Shown here piece by piece: positions 10,495-18,214 of a stretch of 34,305 nt of DNA. Location of the stretch: contig JAICXK010000023.1 in assembly GCA_025980435.1 (NCBI GenBank), forward strand, positions 1 to 34,305, in the 5' to 3' direction. Position 1 is the stretch's first letter. Every line of letters starts with the position of its first letter. Below the pieces are notes generated by a model that made no database searches, was not told where the DNA came from, and saw only the letters and a program-made list of their open reading frames with translations. The translations under genes were made by a program, and so were the position numbers. Origin of the DNA: Bryobacteraceae bacterium (GTDB taxonomy: Bacteria; Acidobacteriota; Terriglobia; Bryobacterales; Bryobacteraceae).

Positions 10495-12255
10495 ATGACT
10501 TTCGCCGAGCATCTGAAAAGCCAGCTCGACATCGTCGATGTCGTCGGCCAATACGTCCGCCTGAAGCGGCAGGGCGGTGGTTCGCGCTTTGTGGGCTTGT
10601 GCCCATTCCATTCGGAGAGAACGCCGTCTTTTGGAGTACACAGCGCGTTGCAATACTACAAGTGCTTCGGCTGCGATGCAGCGGGTGACGTGTTCAAATT
10701 CGTGCAGCAGATTGAGAGCCTTACGTTCCCCGAAGCCTTGAAGCTCCTGGCGGAGCGGTATGGCATTCCCATGCCGGAGCGGCAGAGGAGCGACGATCCG
10801 GAGGCGCAGCGGCGTGCGGCGCTTTTTGAAATGCACGAGATCGCAGCCGAGGTGTTCCAGAGCAATCTACGGGGCGCGGCAGGAGCGGCTGCGCGCAGTT
10901 ATCTGGAATCGCGCGGCGTATCCCGCGCCGCCATGGACGAGTTTCGTCTGGGGCTGTCCGAAGCGTCCGGCCAACAACTGGTGCACCGTTTGCAGAAGTT
11001 CGGCCCAGCACTGCTGGAGGAATCGGGCCTTGCCATCAAGCGCCAGGAAGGCGGGTTTTACGACCGTTTTCGTGCCCGCCTGATGTTTCCCATCCATAAT
11101 GAGTCGGGCAAACTGATTGCGTTTGGCGGCCGTGCGCTGCGCGCGAACGACGAACCGAAGTACCTGAATTCGCCCGAGACGAAGATCTACAAAAAGTCGA
11201 CTATCCTGTATAACCTGCACCGCGCAAAGATCGACGCCCGCAAGAACGACCGCATCATCCTGGTGGAAGGCTACATGGACGTGATCGGTGTCTATTCAGC
11301 CGGGATTCATGAGGTGGTCGCCAGCAGCGGAACGGCCCTCGGCGTGGAACAGATCCGGTCCATCAAAAGACAGGTTTCGATGCAGCAGGCCAGCGCCGGC
11401 CAAATCATACTCAACTTCGATCCCGACCCGGCGGGTGCTCGTTCCACCGAGAAGTACATTTCTCTCCTGCTCGCGGAAGGCCTGCGCGTTCGCGTGCTCG
11501 AGATTCCGGAAGGATTGGATCCGGACGAATACATCCAGCAAGCCCCAGCAGATGGCTATCGCAAGCTGCTCGAAACCGCGGTTTCCTATTTCCACTGGCT
11601 GGCGGATCGAGCGCGCTCCAAATTCGATATGCGTACAGCTGAAGGCCGCATTGATGCATTCAAATTCATGGAGCCGGCCATCCAGCAAGTAAGCAATCGC
11701 CTGGAGCGAGCAGCCATCGCGGGTGAAATGGCCGAATACCTGAATGTCGATCGCGACGTGATAGGGCGCATGTTCCGCCAGAACCCGATTCCGAACCCGG
11801 CTGCGAAATCGAAAGAGTTCGCTTCCGCTGTGCCGCCAAATGAGAAGCTCCTTATCTGGTGTCTGCTGGCGAGCCCGGATGCCCGCGCCGTGATCCGGCA
11901 GTATCTGTCGAATGCGAATCTGCTTGATCTGCTGGATTTGAGGAGCATCTTCGAGGCCGTCGTGCATCTGGATGACGACGTTCCATTTACTCTAGAAGTC
12001 TTGGCAGCCGCCCTGGAACCGCGCTTACAGCGGATTCTTTCCGAAATCAGCTTCTCGGATTGCGGAATTCGGGAAGAGGATGCCGCCGAGCAGGCACTTC
12101 ATTGTTTAAAAGCATTGGAATCCAAGGCTAAGAGCGCAAAATATGAGGCCCTACGCCGGCAGATCCGGGAGCTCGAACGGTCGGGAAATTTCCAGGAAGC
12201 GCTGCGTTTGGCCGATGAGTTAGACAGTTTAAGAACCCGATCCCCAGGGGCGTAA
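10495..12255 (+). CDS. dnaG: DNA primase
   Basis: CHC2 zinc finger (CPFHSERTPSF...YYKCFGCDAAGDVFKFV), TOPRIM region (IILVEGYMDVIGVYSAGIHEVVASSGTALG; LNFDPDPAGARS); followed by rpoD. Confidence 0.97.
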   Translation: MTFAEHLKSQLDIVDVVGQYVRLKRQGGGSRFVGLCPFHSERTPSFGVHSALQYYKCFGCDAAGDVFKFVQQIESLTFPEALKLLAERYGIPMPERQRSDDPEAQRRAALFEMHEIAAEVFQSNLRGAAGAAARSYLESRGVSRAAMDEFRLGLSEASGQQLVHRLQKFGPALLEESGLAIKRQEGGFYDRFRARLMFPIHNESGKLIAFGGRALRANDEPKYLNSPETKIYKKSTILYNLHRAKIDARKNDRIILVEGYMDVIGVYSAGIHEVVASSGTALGVEQIRSIKRQVSMQQASAGQIILNFDPDPAGARSTEKYISLLLAEGLRVRVLEIPEGLDPDEYIQQAPADGYRKLLETAVSYFHWLADRARSKFDMRTAEGRIDAFKFMEPAIQQVSNRLERAAIAGEMAEYLNVDRDVIGRMFRQNPIPNPAAKSKEFASAVPPNEKLLIWCLLASPDARAVIRQYLSNANLLDLLDLRSIFEAVVHLDDDVPFTLEVLAAALEPRLQRILSEISFSDCGIREEDAAEQALHCLKALESKAKSAKYEALRRQIRELERSGNFQEALRLADELDSLRTRSPGA

Positions 12256-12371
12256 CCGTGTTGTACTATGAGAAATCGAGGAAACGAGGGGCCTCCCCGA
12301 TACATATAGCCTGTTGTTTTTTGGGAAGCTTTTTTGCCAACGATCGTGTAACTGATGGATGAAGGCTGTTG

Positions 12372-14024
12372 ATGCAAAACGGTAACGACAAGGGCTTCGT
12401 TCTGTATGACGATGTCAGGGGAGTCGTGCCCGATGAACTGGCAAGCGGCGGTGATCTCAACGATCTGTTTGCCGACCTGGAGAGTCCTCCCGTTGAGCTG
12501 CTGGACGAATCCAAGGAGTTCGACAAGAAAGAAGAAGAATTCGACGAGCTTTCGGAGCTCGACCTCTCGCCCGGCGCTCTGGATAAGAGCAACGATTCCG
12601 TCCGGGTCTACCTGCGAGAGATGGGCATGGTTCCGCTCCTCACGCGTGACGGCGAGATCGAGCTCGCAAAGCGAATCGAGCGGGGCGAAAGGGCCGTTCG
12701 CAAGGCGCTCTCCCGTTCGCACCTTGTCGTCCATCTTCTCCTCGAAACGAGACACAACATCGAACGAGGCGCCGTCCCGATTCTCGATATTCTGCAGGCG
12801 CCGGATGCGCACGACGGGCATGAGGACGATAATGCGCTCACGCATCTTAAGGAGGAATTTCTTCAGGCTCTGCACGCGATCGAGAAGCTGTACCGTAAAT
12901 CCCAGCAAGTCGAGCAGAAGCTGATCAGTATTTCCCGGACTATGAAGGCGAAGCAGCATCGCAAGCTGCGCTTCGAATATGCCCGCCTGATGGTCACGAT
13001 CTCACGTCACATACGAGCACTCCCAATCGCCGCGCGTTACCAACGGCGCCTCAGCGAGGCCCTGCGGCAAGTTGTCGACAACTTGAGGCCGCTTGAGCAG
13101 GAGATCGCGCGCTTGCAGCGCAGAATGGAGACGCCCTCCGCTACCGAATCCGGGTCCGTTTCCAGCATAAAGAAGGAGCTGAAGACGCTTTCCGCTCATT
13201 TGCAAGGGTTAGAGGACCGCTCGGGAACCAGTGCGACTGAGTTGCGCCGAACCCTCCAGATTGTCGAGAGGGGAGAAACGGAAACGGATGAAGCCAAGAA
13301 GCGGCTCATTGAGGCGAATCTTCGGCTGGTGGTTTCCGTGGCGAAGCGGTATACAAATCGGGGCATGCAATTCCTGGATCTGATTCAGGAAGGCAATATT
13401 GGACTTATGCGCGCCGTGGATAAATTCGATTACAAACGCGGCTACAAGTTTTCGACGTACGCCACGTGGTGGGTTCGGCAGGCGGTAACGCGCGCCATTG
13501 CGGACCAGGCCCGCACCATTCGCATTCCGGTGCACATGATCGAAACCATCAACAAGCTCGTGCGGCTTCAGCGCATTATGCAACAGGAGTTAGGCCGGGA
13601 ACCGACCACGGAAGAGCTGGCCGTTCGCATGGAACTCCCGCCCAGCAAAATACGCCGGGTCCTTCGAATTTCTCAGGAACCGATCTCGCTACAGACCCCG
13701 GTCGGCGAGGAAGAAGAATCGAATCTGGGCGACTTCCTGGTTGATGGCAGGATGGTCTCACCGTCGGAAGCGGTCATTAATCTGAATCTCCGGGAACAGA
13801 CTGCCGAGGTACTGAAAACGCTCAGCCCGCGGGAAGAGAAGATCGTTAAGATGCGGTTTGGCCTGCAGGATGGCAGCGAGCACACCCTCGAAGAGGTAGG
13901 CCAGAGCTTCGCCGTTACCCGGGAGCGCATTCGTCAGATCGAAGCCAAGGCCCTTCGCAAGCTGCGCCACCCCAGCCGCAGTCACCGTTTGCGCAACTTC
14001 CTGGAAAACGGCGCACCATCTTAG
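12372..14024 (+). CDS. rpoD: RNA polymerase primary sigma factor (sigma-70)
   Basis: Region 1.2 ([29 protein letters not shown]), region 2 ([73 protein letters not shown]), region 4 ([53 protein letters not shown]). ATG 12372 preceded by AAGG. Confidence 0.97.
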   Translation: MQNGNDKGFVLYDDVRGVVPDELASGGDLNDLFADLESPPVELLDESKEFDKKEEEFDELSELDLSPGALDKSNDSVRVYLREMGMVPLLTRDGEIELAKRIERGERAVRKALSRSHLVVHLLLETRHNIERGAVPILDILQAPDAHDGHEDDNALTHLKEEFLQALHAIEKLYRKSQQVEQKLISISRTMKAKQHRKLRFEYARLMVTISRHIRALPIAARYQRRLSEALRQVVDNLRPLEQEIARLQRRMETPSATESGSVSSIKKELKTLSAHLQGLEDRSGTSATELRRTLQIVERGETETDEAKKRLIEANLRLVVSVAKRYTNRGMQFLDLIQEGNIGLMRAVDKFDYKRGYKFSTYATWWVRQAVTRAIADQARTIRIPVHMIETINKLVRLQRIMQQELGREPTTEELAVRMELPPSKIRRVLRISQEPISLQTPVGEEEESNLGDFLVDGRMVSPSEAVINLNLREQTAEVLKTLSPREEKIVKMRFGLQDGSEHTLEEVGQSFAVTRERIRQIEAKALRKLRHPSRSHRLRNFLENGAPS

Positions 14025-14030
14025 TGAGAA

Positions 14031-14065
14031 GCGCGACCAGGGGTCGCGCGGACGAGGGCGTCCGC
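14031..14065. repeat. Tandem GC-rich hairpins (possible REP-like element or intergenic RNA structure)
   Basis: GCGCGACC-AGG-GGTCGCGC (14031-14049, perfect 8-bp stem) abutting GCGGACG-AGGG-CGTCCGC (14048-14065, perfect 7-bp stem); no T-tract follows. Confidence 0.6.
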
Positions 14066-14144
14066 CCCACTCTGACATGGCAGTGGCGGTTTTCCATTTC
14101 TCATCAAAATTGCCGTGCTATTCTGACGCCAGCCGCTCGATTCT

Positions 14145-15023
14145 ATGCGTCTGCGCAGCGTGCTTTTCGCGACCTTGCCGAGCCTGGCGCTCTTCAGCGC
14201 GCTCTGCGCGACCGTGCCGCTTTCGGGTCCGGAAAACGTTCCCGACGACGCCAGCAAAGTCGGGCTGCGCACGTCGCGAAAGGAGCAGAAGCCGGGTGTG
14301 TTTCGCGAATATCCAGGTTGGGAGTACAACAATTTTCCGCTCCCTCCCGATGCGAACGTTCCCGGCGAATGGGTGTTTGCGCGGTTCATGTATAGCGCCG
14401 TTCCCACGTGGCGCGGGCGTCTGAATAACTGGACCATTGATTATCCTCGTTCAGACCGTCATCTTTCGGCGGCAGTGCGCCGGCTCACACGGATTCAGAC
14501 ACGATCGGTCGAGCAGCCGGTGGCCGCCGAAGACGGCGACGACATCTACAACTGGCCCTGGTTGTACGCGGTTGAGGTTGGCCATTGGGATCTCACGGAC
14601 CTGCAGGCGTCAAAGCTGCGCGATTTTTTGCTGCGCGGCGGCTTTTTTATGTGCGACGATTTTCACGGGACAATCGAATGGGAGACCTTTGTGGCCAGCA
14701 TGAAGCGAGTGTTCCCCGACCGCCCCATCGTGGACCTGCCCAGCACTAATCCGATTTTTCACACCGTCTACGATCTGGACGATCGCTATCAGGTACCGGG
14801 CGAGCAGTTTGTGTATACCCATCGCAGTTTTGAGAAGGATGGATATGAAGCGCGATGGCGCGGCATCTACGACGATAAGGGCCGGGTGATGGTAGCCATC
14901 TGCCACAACATGGATCTGGGCGATTCCTGGGAGCACGCCGACAATCCTCTCTACCCGGAGCAATTTTCCGCGCTGGGGTTTCGGATCGGTATCAATTATC
15001 TGGTCTATGCCATGACCCATTAG
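14145..15023 (+). CDS. DUF4159 domain protein with signal peptide
   Basis: Signal-like N-terminus; EWVFARFMYSAVPTWRGRLNNWTIDYPRSDRHLSAAVRRLT...LRDFLLRGGFFMCDDFHGTIEWETF resembles DUF4159; context with VWA/MoxR genes. Confidence 0.82.
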   Translation: MRLRSVLFATLPSLALFSALCATVPLSGPENVPDDASKVGLRTSRKEQKPGVFREYPGWEYNNFPLPPDANVPGEWVFARFMYSAVPTWRGRLNNWTIDYPRSDRHLSAAVRRLTRIQTRSVEQPVAAEDGDDIYNWPWLYAVEVGHWDLTDLQASKLRDFLLRGGFFMCDDFHGTIEWETFVASMKRVFPDRPIVDLPSTNPIFHTVYDLDDRYQVPGEQFVYTHRSFEKDGYEARWRGIYDDKGRVMVAICHNMDLGDSWEHADNPLYPEQFSALGFRIGINYLVYAMTH

Positions 15024-15038
15024 GAGCGGGCAACACAG

Positions 15039-17294
15039 GTGTTCGAGTTTTTATTCAAATATCCGGCCAGCGTTTTCTCAAAGGGTACTTTTGTGCTGCT
15101 TGGATCCTGGCCGAAATGGGCGCTGTTTGCGGCAATCGCCGCGGCCGCGGGGATTCTAGCCTGGGCGATCTGGCGCAGGCGGGCTCAATTCGCGCCATCA
15201 CTTCGCGGGATGCGGGTGATCGCCATCTGGGGACTTCAAGCGCTTACCCTGACGCTGCTGCTGATTGTGCTTTGGCAACCCGCCATCAGCGTCACATCGC
15301 TCCGGCCACAGCAAAACATCGTCGCGGTCGTGATCGACGAGAGCCGCAGCATGGGCTTGGCCGACATGGGCAAGCCACGTGAACAGATCGCTGCGGACCT
15401 TCTGAACAACGGCTTGCTGAAGCGGCTGGGGACTCGGTTCCAGGTGCGGCTGTACCGGCTCGGCGCCGGCCTGGACCGCATTCCGGATACTTCCGGACTA
15501 CAGGCGAATCAGCGCGCAACCCGAATCGGGAAAGCGCTGCACCAGATTGCGGATGAATCGTCCACTTTGCCGATCGGAGCCGTCGTTCTGCTAAGTGATG
15601 GGTCGGACAATACAGGCGGAATCGACGTGGATACCATGACGGCTCTGGAACAGCGTAAGCTGCCGGTAAGTACAATCGGCATCGGCAGTCCTGAGTTGAA
15701 CAAGGATGTTGAACTAGACGGTTTCAGCGTGCCTTCCCGGGCATTGCCGGGTTCGCGGCTGCAGGCGCGAGTGAATATCCGGCAGAGTGGATTCGCGGGT
15801 AACCGCGCAAAGCTGGTGATCAGCGGTGGAGGGTCGATTCTGGGGCAGCGCGACGTGAAGCTCCGCGACTCGCCGGAACAGGTGGAGTCCGTCGAGTTCA
15901 GTGCGGGCAAGAGCGGGGTGCAGGAACTGGAAGCCCGACTCGATCCGCTGGCGGGTGAAACCAACACGGCGAACAATGAGCTCAGGCAGGTGCTTTCCAT
16001 CGACACGACAAAAAAGCGCATTCTCTACGTGGAGGGAGAGCCGCGCTGGGAATACAAGTTCCTCCGGCGCGCGGTGGAAGACGATCCGGCGCTCCACATT
16101 GTTTCGATGCTCCGGACCACCCAAAATAAGATCTATCGGCAGGGGATTGGCAACCCGAACGAGCTTGCTGATGGGTTCCCGAGCAAGCCGGAGGATCTGT
16201 TTGCGTATCAGGGCGTGATATTGGGAAGCGTTGAGTCTGCGTTCTTTACCCCACAACAGCAGCAATCGCTTAAGGATTTTGTCGATCGGCGCGGCGGAGG
16301 ACTGCTTTTTCTCGGCGGGCGATGGGCTCTAAGCGACGGAGGGTATAACGTTCCTCCATTCACCGAATTGCTGCCTGTAAACCTGCCGCAGCGAAAGAAC
16401 ACGTTTCAGCGAAGCTTTGTAGCGGCCGAACTCACCTCCGCCGGCAGGACCAGCTTGATCTGCCGAATCGAGAACGATCCCGAAAAGAGCGCGGAGCATT
16501 GGGAGGTTCTTCCGTACCTTGCGAATTATCAAGACCCCGGAACTCCGAAGCCTGGCGCTGTGGTACTTGCACGGGTCGATGCGGGTGGAACCCGAGTGCC
16601 CCTGCTGATTACCGAGAATTACGGACGCGGCCGCACCGCGGTATTCGCCACAGCCGGAAGCTGGCGCTGGCAGATGCAGCAGCCGGTCACCGACATGAGC
16701 CAGGAAACCTTCTGGCGTCAATTGCTTCGCTGGGAAGCAGGCGCAACGCCCGGGCCGGTGGTCGCTTCAACTCCTGATGCCTTGTTAGAAGACGATGGCC
16801 GAATCCAACTGCGCACAGAAGTCCGCGACAAGGCCTATTTGCCGGTCAGTGATGCGGACGTGCAAGCGGATATCGTTGAACCGGACGGCTCCTCGGAATC
16901 GATTTCCTTACGGCCGGATCCTCTTGCCCAGGGCGTTTATTCCGCAACCTGGGATGCAGCGAAAGATGGATCCTACGTGGCGGAAATCAAGGCAAAGAGC
17001 GGGACACAAATGCTCGGAAGCGACGTTCTGACCTTCCGGCGGGAAGACGGAGTAGCTGAGAATTTTCATCGTGAACAGAACCGCGAACTGCTGCAGAAAC
17101 TAGCCGCCGAAACCGGAGGCCGCTACTATACGCCGCGCACGGCGCGACGGCTCCCGGATGAAATTTCGTATTCAGAGGCGGGCATTACATCCCGCGAGAT
17201 TAAAGATCTGTGGGATATGCCGGCGATCTTCCTCCTGATCCTCATGCTTCGCTCTGGCGAGTGGCTTCTGCGCAGAAGGTGGGGAACGGTATGA
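15039..17294 (+). CDS. Membrane VWA domain protein with GATase-like domain
   Basis: Two N-terminal TM segments; VWA MIDAS DESRS (VVIDESRSMGLADMG) and VVLLSDGSDNTGG; GATase-like GVILGSVESAFFTPQQQQSLKDFVDRRGGGLLFLGG; C-terminal TM. GTG start. Confidence 0.85.
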   Translation: MFEFLFKYPASVFSKGTFVLLGSWPKWALFAAIAAAAGILAWAIWRRRAQFAPSLRGMRVIAIWGLQALTLTLLLIVLWQPAISVTSLRPQQNIVAVVIDESRSMGLADMGKPREQIAADLLNNGLLKRLGTRFQVRLYRLGAGLDRIPDTSGLQANQRATRIGKALHQIADESSTLPIGAVVLLSDGSDNTGGIDVDTMTALEQRKLPVSTIGIGSPELNKDVELDGFSVPSRALPGSRLQARVNIRQSGFAGNRAKLVISGGGSILGQRDVKLRDSPEQVESVEFSAGKSGVQELEARLDPLAGETNTANNELRQVLSIDTTKKRILYVEGEPRWEYKFLRRAVEDDPALHIVSMLRTTQNKIYRQGIGNPNELADGFPSKPEDLFAYQGVILGSVESAFFTPQQQQSLKDFVDRRGGGLLFLGGRWALSDGGYNVPPFTELLPVNLPQRKNTFQRSFVAAELTSAGRTSLICRIENDPEKSAEHWEVLPYLANYQDPGTPKPGAVVLARVDAGGTRVPLLITENYGRGRTAVFATAGSWRWQMQQPVTDMSQETFWRQLLRWEAGATPGPVVASTPDALLEDDGRIQLRTEVRDKAYLPVSDADVQADIVEPDGSSESISLRPDPLAQGVYSATWDAAKDGSYVAEIKAKSGTQMLGSDVLTFRREDGVAENFHREQNRELLQKLAAETGGRYYTPRTARRLPDEISYSEAGITSREIKDLWDMPAIFLLILMLRSGEWLLRRRWGTV

Positions 17295-18214
17295 GGTTGC
17301 TGCTGCTATTGGCTGCTGCCGCCGTTTCCGCGTCCGGTGCAAACTATTTCGTTACGATCGCCGGCTTGGGCGGAACACCGGAATATGAGGCGCAGTTTGC
17401 GAAATGGGCTTCCGATCTGGACCACGAATTAAAGAGTAACGGGCCCGCTGCCCGCGTTACGACATTGAGCGGAAATGCTGCTACGCGGCAGCAGATCGAG
17501 CGCGCTCTGATCACGATCGCTTCGGAAGCCAGGCCGGAAGACTCCGTCGCTCTTTTGCTGATCGGGCATGGAAGCTTCGACGGCACGGATTACAAATTCA
17601 ACGTGCCAGGCCCTGACGTGACCGCCCGCGATTTTGCGCGCCTGTTGAATGCTATTCCGGCGAAGCGCCAACTGGTCGTGAATATGACGAGCTGCAGTGG
17701 AGCATCCCTCCCTGCCCTGGCAAGGAAAGATCGTATTGTGATCACCGCAACAAAATCCGGGACCGAAAAGAATGCAACTGTTTTTGCGCGCTACTGGGTA
17801 GACGCGTTGAAGGATCCGGCGGCCGATGCCGATAAGAACGGAACTGTTTCCGCCCTTGAAGCGTTCCGTTACGCGGAAGGTAAAACCAACACATATTTCG
17901 AATCGGAGAAACTACTCGCCACAGAGCACGCCATGCTCTCCGATTCCGGTTCTGCCAAGGCGGTTCACGATCCGAAGCCGGAAAACGGGCAGGGGCTCAT
18001 CGCGGCTGCTTTTCCTCTGATGCGGCCCGAAACCGGAGTTGCGAGGAATCTTGGGCCGGAGAAGCGAAACCTGGTAACCAGGAAGCAAAACCTTGAAGCA
18101 GAGATCGATCGGCTGAAATATCGTAAGGCGGCGATGCCCGCGGATGACTACAGGCAGCAGCTCACAGCGCTGCTGCTGGAACTTGCGAAAACGCAGGCGG
18201 AGATCGACCGGTGA
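17291..18214 (+). CDS. Caspase/legumain-like (clan CD, C13-like) cysteine peptidase with EF-hand-like loop
   Basis: Signal peptide MRLLLLLAAAAVSASGA; candidate catalytic His in LLIGHGSFDG (codon 17567-17569) and Cys in NMTSCSGAS (codon 17693-17695); EF-hand loop DADKNGTVSALE (17825-17860). ATGA overlap with upstream gene. Confidence 0.75.
   Translation: MRLLLLLAAAAVSASGANYFVTIAGLGGTPEYEAQFAKWASDLDHELKSNGPAARVTTLSGNAATRQQIERALITIASEARPEDSVALLLIGHGSFDGTDYKFNVPGPDVTARDFARLLNAIPAKRQLVVNMTSCSGASLPALARKDRIVITATKSGTEKNATVFARYWVDALKDPAADADKNGTVSALEAFRYAEGKTNTYFESEKLLATEHAMLSDSGSAKAVHDPKPENGQGLIAAAFPLMRPETGVARNLGPEKRNLVTRKQNLEAEIDRLKYRKAAMPADDYRQQLTALLLELAKTQAEIDR

Noticed and set aside
11296-11967. 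223-aa minus-strand ORF inside dnaG
   Set aside because: Fully antisense to conserved primase sequence; no family motif.
12280-12340. GGGGCCTCCCC followed by T-runs in the dnaG-rpoD leader, considered as a terminator or attenuator
   Set aside because: Stem is only 4 bp and the T-runs lie more than 20 nt away; not convincing without transcript data.
12099-12959. 286-aa minus-strand ORF across the dnaG-rpoD junction
   Set aside because: Antisense to rpoD region 1.2 and dnaG C-terminus; no domain signature.
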